Positions 10,490-24,602 of a stretch of DNA of 64,000 nucleotides are shown piece by piece. Within the stretch, counting starts at the first letter, position 1. Every line of letters begins with the position of its first letter. The stretch covers positions 16,281,501 through 16,345,500 of the forward strand of contig NC_079881.1 of assembly GCF_029227915.1 (NCBI RefSeq), in the 5' to 3' direction. This DNA is from Hydractinia symbiolongicarpus. Its lineage: Eukaryota > Cnidaria > Hydrozoa > Anthoathecata > Hydractiniidae. The position numbers and the translations under genes are program-made. Under the pieces are notes generated by a model. That model had not been told where the DNA came from. It did not search any database and saw only the letters and a list, made by a program, of their open reading frames with translations.

Positions 10490-13176
10490 AAAACAGCTCT
10501 CCTACACAAATCTAATGTAGTTGTAAGAGAAAGTTGATGTAGATACCATTTTATCAAAAAATAAACACTGAGAAAAAGAGTTTTAAAGTTTTCAAGTTTT
10601 TACTCACATGCGGCTACTTGCATTACTGTCAAATTACACTTGACAGGTTTTCCATTTTTAAAGCGTGATATTTTTCTCTTTGGAAAGTGAGAAAAATATC
10701 AGCTCTTCAACATTTTTTTTGTTTCAAAGGAAATATGCACACATGAGCACATAAAAGATCATCACAGCGTTATTAGCAAGTAAACATAAACAAACAAAAT
10801 AAACAGAGATCCAGATGGAATTTTTAAGAAAAAAATTCATAATTAAAAAGTTTAGTATATTTTGCCCTTATTTCACGAAAAAAAACCCCGAAAAAAAATC
10901 ATTTTTTTCCTTTACACTCGCCTTAAAATTAAAATCAACAGATGAGCAAAAAGCCATGTGGCCACATCTTGCCCTCTAAAATAATAGGGAAATTAGTCAT
11001 GTTTGTTTGAGATCATTGTTGTTCAAAACATAAAAGAAGAAAGGATTTTCCAATAATGATGACATGAGCAAAGAACAATAGAAGTCCCCAATCAAAAAGC
11101 GTTGTCAATATTCTGACCACATAAAATTTATTTGCAACCCAGCAAAATTTTTCTCACCTTAAACTCTGATTTCCCATTTTCCTGCTGGGTTTTTATTTAG
11201 AATTATATATACGGCGCATCACAATATTTCTAAGGAGTTTTGTTTTTTTCTGTGTACTCCACCGTGTTAAATATATACCGAAAGTTTTAAGTTAAAAGTT
11301 TTAATAAATGAAGTGAGTGAATGAACAAAAAATAGACAACTTTATATTCTGTTCTAACCAAGTACAAATTTTAGGAGAAGAAAGTTATGTTGTTAAATCC
11401 GAACAAATATTTTTTATCACGTTAGGTAAGCTTTTAAGTGGTCCTTTATTGCTGAATGATGTGATATTGTTGGTGGCTTACCTGTTAATGTAGTCACATG
11501 TACCTGCTTACCCAAATCTTTAAGTCAGTATCATTAGCCTAACTTATGTCAGTTGGTAGACATCCTATTCATGTTCCTAGAGGTTGCCTTTCTAGACATG
11601 TTGTCTAGTTAGGCAGAAATTTCAAAAAGATTTCTGTAGCGCCAATGGGAGCTTTAAACACTCTAAAGCTGCTTTTGTGGTCCCTCCTAGAAACAATTTA
11701 ATGGATAACGCAGACCTGGAAATTTGTTGAGTCTGGGGAAACGATCCGTCTGGCAGAAACGATTAAAACGTTTTTCATTTCTGCAATGTAGATTTTTTGG
11801 CGAAAATATACTGTAACAACAGTAACGATTAGCTTTAAACCCATAAATACCTTCGTATTTCTGACAACATTGAGCCCAGCGCCTTATTGACAGAAGACAA
11901 GTGTAAAATATACCTGTTTGGTTAACAAGCCACAATAATTATTCTCTAAATAAAAATATGAACAGCGACATATCCAGGATTTTTTTGGGGATGCCAGACT
12001 GCCAGAACAAGACAGCAGGTGTCTGGGGCAGCTGTGACAGCCCCAGTGGGTTTAGGGCTAGATTTTTTTATGTGTTGATTTCACATAACCTATGATGATG
12101 GGTGCGAATTGCCTCGACTAGCCTGGTTTTTTTCTTGAATTTGTCTTTATTGTTTCGTGGAAACGTTACAAAAACAAAACAATCATTTCTGCCAAATTTA
12201 CAGACCTGTAGCGATTAAAATTAACTGGATAACATGGAGATGTTACAAATACAGCCTGCTTCTTAGTTCATCTGAACCCTTTCTGTCTTTTAAACTGGTG
12301 TTACACATCCAATTAACCATTTTCATTATTTCCTTTCAAAATGATCAAGATTTTTTGCTCTACTGAACTTTTTCCACTACTATACAATATACAGTTTTAT
12401 GACTTCGCATAAACACTTTTAAACAATTATTATTTTTTTCATGTTGGAGACAAGTGTGGGCAGTTAAGTCTCAGTCAGGTTTTTCTAAATTAGTTTTGAA
12501 ACTTGTAAGAACAACTTTGTGAATTTTAAATTGTGGGTTGTGTTAATATTAAAATATTAAAAAAAGCAACATTTCACATTTTTACAAGTTAATTTTAAGG
12601 GCTAAAATTAAATTCATTGAAATATTTTCTGAACCATCTTATTTGAATATAATCATTTCCAATGTTTTATTTCAGGAAAAATTCTTTTTAAATCTTTTTG
12701 TTAAAAACAAATGTTTTATGTCCTTTGGCATATGTATGATTCATAAAAGATCAAAGAAAAAAATTCGAGAATTATTTATGCGTTTTTGTAAGGGTTTTAA
12801 TAATCTTTACTTAGTTCTGAAAGTTTCTCAAACTGTTGTTGTGTGGAAAGTAATTAATTGGAGGATTGTGGTATATTTTAATGATAAAGATGCTGCAAGG
12901 TTTTTATGTGGCAATCTGTTGTTTAAAGTTTACCAGAAATTGTGTATGAAGTTTTGTTGTTTGTGATATGATTGTGAATGCAGTTTGAATGTTAGATTTT
13001 GTAGAGTGGTATCTGAAAATAATAACTTTTTAATATTCTGATAAATTATCTGGCCCTTTTATTAAACTTTACTTATTGCCTAATGAATTCAATAAACATG
13101 TTTTGAGAGCAGCTTGCTAGGTAAATATGTCTGGGTGTAAATTTACACGAAATGTTTTTGTTCATAAAGTTAGGGC
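10490..13176. other. Intergenic, no gene seen
   Basis: AT-rich sequence without an exon I can support on either strand. The part nearest 13,177 should hold the promoter and 5' UTR of the iRhom gene, but no clear core element was found. Confidence 0.5.
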
Positions 13177-16100
13177 ATGAACAATTTATATGAAAAGACA
13201 ACAGAAAGCTTAGAATCACTCCAGAACACCTCATGTGGAACAAAATTTAAAACTTGCAATACAAAGCAATCATCAAAAAAAACAAAGTCACCTTCTCGTG
13301 TTGTTCCGTCTCTCGAAGTTGAAATGGAAAAGTATGAACATGAAGAAGAGGAAAGGGATGATTTTGACCAGTAAGTACAATATTTTTTGAGAATATAGAA
13401 TACATAACACCAACCATACTCAAACTGATAATGCCAAACTTTAGAAATTTGTTAAAATACAGAAAGACAAGAAGAAGGATTGGCAAAAGAAAGAGAAATA
13501 TCCCATAACAAAATCAGTGATATTAGTTTTAGCAATAAAGGTTTTGAAGAAAGGATCAATATTGCAAACACCAGCTGTGGGTCCTGTGAAAAATGTATTT
13601 TTCCAGTTTGTTTAACCATTGTCTGTTTCATGTAAAATTTAAAACACTGGCATTGTATAGGTATCTGCTTTTGATAAACTGTTGAAAGAAGATTATGGTT
13701 TAAACGTTTTATGCTGTCCTCATCCTTTCTGAAATGAGTCAGTTAGCGAAGCTTCAGACAATTTACACAGCTAGTTTACCAAGAAAACACAATCTTCTGG
13801 TTTACCTTCCCCTTTAAATTGAGGTACTGGAGTAAAATTAACTGTGACAACTTTAAAATAATTTTTAAATTTAAAAAGCCCTGATATTACAGATTCCTAG
13901 TATCTACATGTACTTATCACAATTCACCTCTAACCATGCTACATATTTTAAATCAATTATCTTTTTTTACAGACCTTCAATTGGAATTGTTAGTGGGGGC
14001 TCAGAAGCAAGCAGTATCTTTGGAAGTAATGCAGATATCACTATCAATCAACCTAACCGGCCAAGAATCAGTAGAGCTAGGTCAATAAGGCAGTAAGTAT
14101 GATATTAAAGTAAGGTTGTTGCTGTTACATCACATCAACTGCGACTTCTTATTACATAAACATAAATTTTCCTGACTTCAATGAAAAGCGAAGGCTGTGT
14201 CTTTAATTGTTGTTTCGTTTTAGGAGTATTGCTAAAGGAGCAAAGGGCACATTGGACTTCTTTGGTGTCGCTGAACAAAGTGAGGAAGAAGCACAACGTC
14301 AGAAATGGAATCAAAGAAGAATAAGACATCTCAGCAGAAGGATAGGTATTCAATTTTAAAGTCTTTGAAAGATTTTATATGCTTTTTTGGCTTATGTACC
14401 CTTTCTTTTAAAACTTATGTTTTTTTTCGGTGAAATACAATAAATCCTCAATTAAGTGGCCTTCGTTGTTAAGCATCACATTTTTAATAAGACCCCTTTC
14501 TGGAATCAGTGCCTCACCTGAAACTGAAATATGCTGTTTATATGAAGCGTCGTGTAACTCCTTTTGTGCTTATTCGGAACAGATTTTTTTTTAACTTTTA
14601 CTATTGTATGATGTTATAAACAATATCATACGTATAATCATGCCAACTGAGGATCCCAATAAGAAGGGAGATCATTATATTACTGTTTTTATATTATAAA
14701 AACAAGTTAAACAAAAATATATTATTTTAAATTAGGCCTCTATTCAGTGCACCACTAAAATTTTTGAGCTTAAATAAACACTGCAGTGCTTAAACAAGGA
14801 TTTACGGTAATTGTAGTACTTCGTAGTGAACTGTGGCAATATTTTTTTCTTTAAATCAAACAGGTCGCATGAAAGAATCAGTTTCTGCACCAACTACACC
14901 TGATACTCCAGATGGATTACGTTTCCCCACAATAGTTGAATATGCCATGCAACGGAGTTATATTGGGCAACATAAAGCCAGAAGAGAAAATGCTGCAAAG
15001 TTGCTCTGGAGAACAGCATCCAGAAGACTCAGTGCAAAGGTGAGTTTTAAAAGAAACTTATTTTTTTAAAAAGCATCATGGCAACAGCTTAATTTTTATC
15101 ATTTTTAGCCTCAGTATGATGTTTCCACTATTCAAAGTTTTGGTGGACGAAGTTTTGCTCCAGCTGATTTAATGGATGATGATATCTCTGTATTTGATTC
15201 AGCCTCAAACTTAGATGAGAGAAAATCTATAACTCCGACTCCTACTCCACTCCTTACACCCTCATTTATTGATGACCGATCTTTTTTTCACTTCGATACT
15301 TACCATCCATCAACAATTGAAGAAGAAGATAGTCTGGATATGACAGACGGCGGAAGACCTCCTTCGCCTACCATGCAGGAAATATCTGCTCCATCTACCC
15401 CTTCTCCAAGAATGTATGCCAAGTTAATTTTCTCTCTGAAGTCCTAAAGTTTACATTTCTTATCAGCTTTAAATAACCAATGTTAACTTCCATACTTTAG
15501 AGTAACTCCATGGGACAAAAGTCTTGGTCCTGAGCCAACAATTCAATCAGTAAGCCCATATGCAAAACGACGTAAGCCAGAATATATTCGCCAACCAAGT
15601 GATCGTCGTTCAAGAATGCAAGTAAAACCTGTAAAAAAAGAAAAGAAAAAGAAAAAAATATTAAAACGTGAATTTGGCAAAGGTTTAGTTGGAAATTTAC
15701 TGAATCGTACTTTCAATCGTAACCGCATAAATAGTAAAGTGCAAGAACAAATGGAGGATATCAGCGATCATAGGTATGTTGTTGCTGATATATTGGTGAT
15801 ACAATCTTTTTTAAATAATTGAGAATTTACTTTCATTAATAATGTATAACAAAACATGTAAAACTGTCATGCATTAGAACTATAATTTGTTTAATAAAAA
15901 ATCCAGGACAGATCACCTGCAAATCAATTTTACCCAAACCTAAAAGGTCACAAAATCACAAGCTTGTGCTTAAAGATTTTAACCCTATTTGTGAGAAGGG
16001 GTATTTCAGGTCATGTTTTAAGGGAAGGTGGAAATTTTGCCACCCCATTGAATTCAAAGAAGGACGAATGCTATGAATTTGAAACTTAACGCAACCAAAA

Positions 16101-19100
16101 TAAAAAAATTGACTTAAAAAAATTAATGCAGATGTCATTATTTGTCATCATTTTTTCTAAAAAAATGGATTTTTTCAATTTAGTCAAGGGCAGGTATATT
16201 TAGATCAGAATTTATGTTTATTTATCAAAATGTTAGAAGTGTTTTTTATGTTATTTGTGTTTTAATTTTTCCAACCAGCTTCAACAAGATATAAAAAATC
16301 CGTTTTTGTTTTAACAACAGAAATAAATCTTTCAAATTTTCTTGTAATAGGAAAGAAATAATGGTCATAAAATTTCTAGCCTATACCTGTAGTATGAAAC
16401 AAAAGTTATTAAAATTGAAGCAACAGAGAAATAGGGTTAACACGTGGCCCTAAGCAACAGAGATTGCCGCCCCGCAAAATAGAGTTAACATGTGGCCCTA
16501 AGCAACAGAGATTGCCACCCCCTCAAATTAGGGTTAACATGTGGCCCTAAGCAACAGAGATTGCCACCCCCTCAAAATAGGGTTGACATATGGCCCTTGT
16601 TTTTATAATACAAAAAGAGATAATTTTAAACATTTCTTCTGATTATTATGTAACTAAAGTATTTTAATTTGTTTAGTTGCTTTGGCAATAATACTTCTTG
16701 TCCAAGCATTTTTTTTGAATTTTAAATTTTTCTACGGATTACACTAATTTAAAGAGCATTCGCTTTCTTTTTAGACCTTACTTCACTTATTGGTTATCTT
16801 TCGTGCAAGTAACCATATTGATTGTTATGATTAGTGTGTATTCTTTTGCACCGATTGGTGTAAGTCAAAAGAAAACTGAACAAAATGTAAGTATTGAGAT
16901 GTTTAGTTTTGAGATGTTTTTTCTGACAATATTTTTGAAAATATTTATGTGCTCATTTTAACTGGTTTACCTAAGTGTTTATATGGAGATGGGCTCAGCA
17001 AACCAAAGCTGGCTCACTTACCAGGCTGGTTTTCAGTTTTGTGTTTAAATACAACCTGTAAGAAGAAATTTATTATGTGAGCATAAAGAACCATATTTTC
17101 CTATAGGTGGGCTAGGTTGGTAGAATGCGTTTATGGACATCAGCTTGTCAACTCAGCCTGTTTAACTCGTCCAGCTTGCCTCACATAAAAAAAATGGTGC
17201 AACATAAGGATTTAGGGTTAAAACATTTCAAAATTGCTGCTACTTTAATTCAAAACAAAATGCTTCTTTAATCGAGCATTGAGTGTCCTTTCCTTCAACA
17301 ACAGGTAGTTTAAAAAATCCTTATGTAATGTGCATAGCATGCATGTTGTTTCCCTTTTCTTCCATCTTAGGTTTTACTAAGCAGGAATGGAATTCTACAG
17401 CATGAAAATGTTAAAAAAGTTATTGTGGAAAGTTTCTGGATTGGACCAAGGCTTGTAAGTATGTTTATGCGAGATGTTCAACTTCATGAATTCAGTTCAA
17501 ATTCATGAATTAAATAAATAATCTCAATGTCCATGCAAACTGAAAAATAGTATATACAGAATTCTCATTTCTTTTTCTGATGCTTCTCCTTGAAAATCCT
17601 GGAATTTTAATCTCAACTTTCTTATTATTTTTATGCAGTTAAATGGTCAATATTAAACAATATAAATATTGTTGCAACAAACATGACAGCTATTCCATGT
17701 TCTAATTTTTTCCTTATCTTGTGATGATTCAAAGTTAAAATTTCTTCTTGTAGAAACATAAAATCCTGAATTTTAATATAAGTTTTCCGGAAGGTACCAG
17801 AATTTCAGTTTTCATTTTGACTGGCAATCCTATATTCCTTAACTGTTTTCTTACAAAAAACAAACACCACCTTAAAGAATATCATCCTCTACATAAATTG
17901 CAAACTTTTTCCTGCAATATTTTGTCACGTGATCTACCTTTTTTTTAGAACACGTTGATTTTATTAGGAGCGAAGTATGCTCCATGTATGAGACACGACA
18001 AGCTGCTGTACAAGCAGCTGTTTCAAGAGAATTTGGCTGAAAACAAAACAGGATGTTGCATGCAAACGTTAAACACTGGTTGTATTCAGCGACAACAGTC
18101 AGAGTGTAGTGTAAGTGCGAAAGCGAGATTTTTGAATAATTTGAAGTCTTGAAAATTCCACAAGTCATAAAAATTTAGTTTAATTTGCAAAACTCGTTGC
18201 AAACACCTTCTTTTTTATTGAAATATTACAATTATATTTTGATCACTCCTTCTTTAAAGAGACCCTGAATCTACTTGATAAAGGATGAAACGATCATGAA
18301 ACGATCTTTTTTAAACTTAACATGTTTGGAACAATTTTCTTTTGGTTCATGGGACCAGATTTGTTTAGTTCATTTGAGCATTATGTTCCGTTCTAAAACT
18401 GATAAGATGAGTCGTTTCAGTTTTTTAGTTGTTTTCTTTATATGTGATCATGAAATGTTTTTATAGAGACCTTGGAACGTCATGTCAAAGTCATTTTAAC
18501 TCGTGAATGTGCATAAAAAACTTTCCTGTGCTCCAGTTGGTGCTAATTGGGTGCACATATTCATACAAATAATTCTACAGGGTTGTTCAGCACAAATCTG
18601 TTTAATTCAATTTTTATTCCTTGTTTAATTCCTTTGACATTCTTAATTCTTATGATTCTAAGTTACACTTTCACTAATTCAGTTTTGAAATAAATGCTCC
18701 TTCTATATCCCCTACGGTTTGTTACGCCCTGTTACGCCCTGAGTGCATTTGCAAAAACTGATTTATTGTTTTTCTTAACATAGACCTCATTTACGAAGTT
18801 TAAACCTAAAACTGTATGTGGACAAGACCCTGAGTAAGTTAGACCACTTATTTTTACGGCTCATACCAGCAATAAAAACATGATTTTCATCACATTGAGA
18901 AGTCAAGCCTTTTTTATTGGACTCTACTAAACTAGCACTTTGCGTTTTCATGATGTTTTCTTCTTGTTTTTTTTAGTATGTGTCTTAATCCCGCCTCAAA
19001 AGCGCCGAATGAATGGGATAAGAACAGTATTATAAACTGGCCAGTAAGTTGTGCTTGACTGTTTGTAACTATACGTTCCTTCACTAATATTCTCTACTAT

Positions 19101-21134
19101 ACGTTAGCCCGTATGAATATTAGTATTTAGGTTGCTTTTTTTCGAGTTGCATGTAATACCTGGCAACCATGTTTATTTCTCTTTTGGCTGGCAATTTTGT
19201 CGCCCTTGCAAAACTTTCTGTACCTTATTTTCTTACCTTTGCAGTGTATATATTTTCTACATTAAAATTTTTCTTCTTTCTTAACTTTTAGTTTCTGTTT
19301 CTACAATAGTGTTGTGAATCTTTCTAATAAACTACATGTCGAGTCCACAAAAACATTTGACTTTTCTATTGTTTTGTTATTACTGCACTTTTGAACACCA
19401 ATTTTCATGTTCTAATCTCTCCCTCACAGGTGTGTCGAAAGACTGTCAATTTAACAGGTATCAACAAAGAAAATTACCCTCACATGACGTGTGAAATAAC
19501 TGGTCGGCCATGTTGCATTGGAACACAAGCGCAGTGCATCATCACCAGTCAAGCTTATTGTGAATTTTTAGATGGTGTTTATCATAGCGACAGGACTCTT
19601 TGCTCACAGGTATCCTGCTTTACATCAACTTGTTATGGTAGGCAGATTAAAAATCATGCTAATAGTAACTTTGCCATTTCACATGTGCTAATATTACCTT
19701 AAATAGAAAATCGAATTCTTTGGTATCATCATACATCGCGACCAATTTATCAAACCTAGCGTCTGAGTAATCATATGTTGTTTGAAGGGGTGCTCATTCG
19801 AAGTGACGCATATATGAAGGGGCGCTAATTCGAATTCGGTAGTACAAAGGAAGGAAAAAAATGGGTTCTAAGCTAAGTGACTTAAAGGGCAAGGCCTTCT
19901 ACCCTTCAACTATCAACCCAAAGCCTGATCCTAAAAATTTGGTTTCGTATAAAAAACAACGTGTATTACTCTATAGTGTTTCCAGTACTTATATTTTTAA
20001 ACTTCGCTAAATTTTGCTATCTATGCAACATTTCTATAATATGTAATATTGCCCGGATAACAGGTGGTGGTTGTTGTGTTTTAGGTTGATTGTCTGTCTT
20101 CAACATGTGGCTTGCTACCTTTTGCAAATGAAAATCAACCTGATCAATTTTATCGCCTTTGGCTGTCACTGTTTCTAAATGCTGGGTAAGCGATTTTAAA
20201 TTTGTTCTCTGGCTAAAAAAATCATTTAATAACCAACATTGTTTTTTATGAATACCTGTCTTCGTTGTTATTTGACTTTTAATAATTAAATAAAAATCAT
20301 TTTAATTAATTCCTGTGAAATAGTTTGTTGAAAAGTTTTTCGTTTTTCCGCAGTTTAATTCACTGGATACGATTTACATATTTCTCTTTTTCAGCATCCT
20401 TCATGTCGTTCTAATTTTAATTTTCAATTTTACCATTCTGAGAGATATTGAAAAAATGGCCGGTTGGTTACGAACTGGGTTAATATTTATACTAAGTGGC
20501 ATATGTGGAAACCTGTGGAGTTCCATATTGATACCTTATGAACCAGAAGTAAGAGTGTTTTTTTTTAGTCATCAAACTGAACCTTTAACACATTTTCTGT
20601 CATTGTACAACTTAACTAACCGTCTCACTTAGATGAAAAAGTATTTTTTGTTTGCTATTCCTGCATTGTCTGGTTATACTTTCTTTTTTTTAGGTTGGTC
20701 CCTCCGGTTCTTCGTTTGGAATTATCGCATGTTTATTTGTAGAAGTTATTCAAAGTTGGCAATTAATAAGAAACCCTTTTGTAGCAATCGGCAAACTATG
20801 TGGAGTAGTTTTAGTATTATTTTTACTTGGTTTGCTACCATACATCGATAACTTTGCACATATATTTGGTTTCATTCACGGCTTCTTTTTAGCGTTTATT
20901 TTCTTACCTTACGTGACGTTCGGGAAATGGGACCGGCGCCGAAAACAGATACAAATAGTAATAGCTGCTGTTGTCTTGATCATTATTACTATCATCGGTT
21001 TCATCTTATTTTACGTGTATCAAGATATAAACACGAGTGGTGTGACGTATTTCAACTGCGTTCCCATCACTACTGACTTCTGTAAAAATTTCCATCAGGG
21101 GAAAGTTTTGGAACGGCGGGAAACTATTTACTAA
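13177..21134 (+). CDS. iRhom (inactive rhomboid, RHBDF1/2 type), complete, 15 coding exons
   Basis: Exons: 13177-13370, 13973-14092, 14224-14345, 14864-15039, 15109-15413, 15501-15773, 16775-16886, 17371-17454, 17949-18110, 18784-18833, 18977-19043, 19430-19609, 20085-20185, 20395-20548, 20694-21134. All junctions are GT-AG and the phases join to 846 aa, close to the 855 of human iRhom1. A long cytoplasmic N-terminus includes LDFFG...[21 protein letters not shown] and a basic block before the first membrane segment ([10 protein letters not shown], near residue 400). A Cys-rich luminal iRhom homology domain follows ([18 protein letters not shown] pairs), then the rhomboid core. iRhoms escort ADAM17-type proteases and EGF-family ligands in the ER and Golgi. 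The motif here is GPSG: Ser704 (20703-20705) and His756 (20859-20861) are both present, but Pro703 is retained and the oxyanion Asn position is Ile. The ATG chosen is the first in the exon; an upstream 5' UTR exon is possible. Confidence 0.93.
16420..16598. repeat. Minisatellite of about 48 bp in iRhom intron 6
   Basis: Roughly three and a half head-to-tail units with the core GGGTTAACATGTGGCCCTAA followed by GCAACAGAGATTGCC. The two middle units are almost identical. Confidence 0.85.
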
Positions 21135-21814
21135 ATGTGAATCAATTTTTTGATACAATCAACGATGAATCCGTTTTTACGCTTGCATATGAATGTGTTT
21201 ATTGATTAATCCGTTTCCCGATACGGTTTGCTAATTAATCCGGTCCCAAACACGGTTTCCGATCAATCAGTTTGTTGAACGGTTAGTAACGATGTTAAAT
21301 CTAGCGTTTATTTATACCACTGTCGCAACGTAACACATCATTCTATACTATCTTGGGAACCAAAGTGTTGTGTTTAAAGCCGTGACACTCAATCTATTGA
21401 TATCCTACACTATCTTGGAAACTGCGGTGTTGTATTGGAGGCCGTGCCACAGCAGCTTAATGAAATTTTGGATTTTAGTAAAATTAACAACCTTGTCCCA
21501 GGGTCTTTTTTCATCGACAAATTTGATCGCCTATTACATTCTGTACGTTCAAACAATATGAGCTAGCTCTTTTCGCATGTCACTGAAATTTAAATTGCCT
21601 TGCCTAGCTGATTAACAACGTTATGGATGTCATGTAACGTGACGTTACGTCGTCAGTTGGCCAGCCATCGCCTTTCTCAGGTTTCACTGGTGAAAAAATA
21701 TAAAAGGATTGACGAGAAAAAAAACTACGTGCAGTATTTCAAAAATAGCCTCGTTTTGAGTTGAATTTTAGTTGCAAGCTGTTTTAGTTGTTCGAGATTT
21801 CAAATTTGTAAAAA

Positions 21815-21820
21815 AATAAA
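21815..21820 (+). terminator. Candidate polyadenylation signal of iRhom
   Basis: AATAAA about 680 bases after the iRhom stop codon, followed by a T-rich stretch. It is the clearest signal downstream of the gene on this strand. Confidence 0.45.
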
Positions 21821-21834
21821 ATTCTTACATTTTG

Positions 21835-23910
21835 TCTAGGTTCACAATATTTCTTTTATAACAATGTACATTTTATTTGTTTGTTTTTTACGATTTTTTA
21901 AATTTTTTCAATTGTCTTTTTGGTTCTTTAAGCGGAGAAGATTTGGTGCAGGTTTATTTTGACGGATTGAACAAAAAACAACACAAAATAAAATTCCAAT
22001 ACGATTTTCTAGTAAGCAAATTCTCCCTTTTACCGATTACATCTTGCGTCATACTCGAGCTTTTTCTCGAGTGGATTTTATTTTGAAATTTATATTTTTT
22101 AGTTGTGTTTTGTCTTGAGAAAATTAATGTAATTTATTTTGATAATATGACGCCTTAAAAAACACGTGTATTTTTTTGTTCTACAAATTCTTGTGCGTTT
22201 CACAGCTTTTTCAAGTCATAAGAACTCGTATTGGCGACCTCGTCTCTACTATAACCGTTCCAGATTGAAAGAAATAAAAACTTCTAAGGACAAGGCTGGC
22301 ACAATAGTTCGTTTGTATTCTTGGAATGCTGGTCACTTAAAGATACGCATTCTCCTTGGCGTGAACCATCGCGACTGGATCCCACCAGACCCACCCGCTG
22401 GTTGTCTGCGACGTACGACGTGCCTTTACGTCAGGAGGGGGCCACTAAAAGTTTATGGTTGTTTATAGGGGACATGGACACACCTTGCGTCAGCTGTGAA
22501 TGAAGGTGAACTTATAACGGCAATATGTAGTCGTGTTTGCTCACCGTTACATGGTGATATCCTCAGACAAATGTTGATTGGTACGCCACTGACTTTATGC
22601 AAAAAAAACAACACATTAATAGCATGAATAAATCCCTACTTTTTATCCATGAAGTCTTCTTTAAGAATTGCATAAAAACTATGAAAGAAGGCCAACCGTA
22701 GTCCTTAGAAAGTTCAGTCAACTCTAGGGAATTAAAACCTATTTAAAGATAGTTGCGCCCGCGCTCTAACAACCAGGAAGAAATTTGTACCTGTTCTGTT
22801 GTGACAATTTCGCAACAGAAAGCTAACACCGCACACATCCTGTGAAAACCATCCTCCTGTCTCTACAAACGTACGTAAATTATTCGACAACGCTGTGCAT
22901 TGAAAACAGCTTGCTGACAGTGTTACGTCTGAAAAACCTGTAATTCCCTCAAGCCTAAGGCACAATCAAGGCGTTAACAACTATCCGCAATGCCAAAAGC
23001 ACTTTAACCGGCCATTCCGTTTTTGTAAGAAGATGCATGTCAAAGCATCAAATGGCACTACACTTGTTACCTTAATAGATAAACAATGGAAGTATTCAGT
23101 CAAAATCGCTGTCCAAATCCGTCTACCTATGATTCCACAGACCACAGCTACTATTGCTACTATATACAGCCAACACCGAATTATACTCTGCCACAGTTGC
23201 GTTTATGACTAGAATACATACAAGCGTTAATGTTGTGCTTTTTCTCAAAACGGCGTAAAAACGGTGAGCAAAAAGTGGTGGGTAGAGGGCGACGATGTGT
23301 TACTTGATAGGGTCCTTGGACCTTCATCAACATGTCATGTAGTCAAGTTACATATTTCACAGTTTAACCAATTAGGAGACTTACCTCCTACAATATAAAC
23401 GTGGAATAGTTTTTAAACGTTTTTATTGCATTTGCTTAAAATCTTCTAAAATTATGAAGATATAAATCTGCAGTAACCCTGTTTGTAAACCCACGATTGT
23501 CGTCTCTATAAAATTATCAACCACTGCTAATATTGGAACCAGTGTGTTGTAATTTCCGGTGTAAAGCCGCCATTACAATCACAGAAAAAAACAACTTAGG
23601 AAAAGGGTGAAATTTAAACACAGGTAATTATTATGAACGCTGTTTCTATTCACACGTTTATTATTCTCGTCCCCAGATTTTTTTTCCTAATGTCAAAGCC
23701 GAAAGTGCTTAATTGATGGTTTTAACATATCTGGCATGGCTGTCAAGAAAACAAGAACCCCTGCAGATGTGATTGCACATTTATTATATTTCACTGGTTC
23801 ACTGGTCAGCAGACTTGTTATCTAAAGTTACTTTAAGTGCAGAGTTTTCGAGAGACCATGTTTTTTTTACAAATTTTGCGGAAATAATTTAGCAAGTAAT
23901 TGATTTCCGC
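21835..23910. other. Intergenic, no gene seen
   Basis: Short open frames at 22166-22503 have balanced composition but match no family I know and lack splice support. Nothing else is supported. Confidence 0.4.
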
Positions 23911-24010
23911 CGGCGAGGGCGGAATCTTTAAAATCGCCTGGGGAGATAGAGAGATAGATAGATAGAGACAGCCCAGAGCCTGGACGCCTAAAACTTTCCA
24001 GGCTAAAGCC
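23911..24010 (+). repeat. Dispersed GATA-bearing repeat, copy 1
   Basis: Shares GGCGGAATCTTTAAAATCG, then GGAGATAGAGAGATAGATAG and AGACAGC...GCCTGGACG with copies at 26441 (same strand) and 48126 (opposite strand). Probably a non-autonomous transposon whose inner GATA run varies in length. Confidence 0.7.
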
Positions 24011-24602
24011 TAAATTCTCGTTTTGACACATTTAGTTCTAAGAACGAGGCTATATTGCGTTTTAAACCAATAGAAATATATATACAAAGGGTAATTCCCT
24101 CCCACCCAGGGAATTTATTTAGGTAGCCAGAAAGTTTCATGTTGGTGAAAAGCAGTTTGCTGATTGAATTGATTTATTGCTAACTAGCTATATATTTGAT
24201 ACTGTGAATACCCAAATTCTGAAACATTACTAAATTTAGCAAGCTTAAGAAGTGGACATGCCATAGCTTTCAGAACCAGAGAATAATGTGATGTGAGTGC
24301 TAATAAGCTGCATATACCGTAAAAAGTGCAGGTAACACCACTGTTTGCACACAGAATTTATGTCAACTTTACTTTGTCTATCAACGAGCCTTTCATCATA
24401 GTGGAAAACTGTACGACGTAAAGCCTCTCATACCCCAAAAGTCCTGCACATAACTTTAACGAAAAGCATTTAAAAATCTAGGGCAGTTCTTAAAATATCA
24501 AATTTCAAAAACTTGCATGAGCACATAGGAAATTGACATGTTTTTCACAGGTGTAAATATTTTTTTATAATATATTAAAGATAAAAATAGGACTTTGCAA
24601 CA

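Noticed and set aside
12643-12966. 107-codon frame rich in Lys, Phe and Cys
   Set aside because: AT-rich composition, no family resemblance, no splice context; treated as chance.
22166-22503. Overlapping 100- and 60-codon frames
   Set aside because: No motif, no splice sites giving a longer product, no recognisable relatives.
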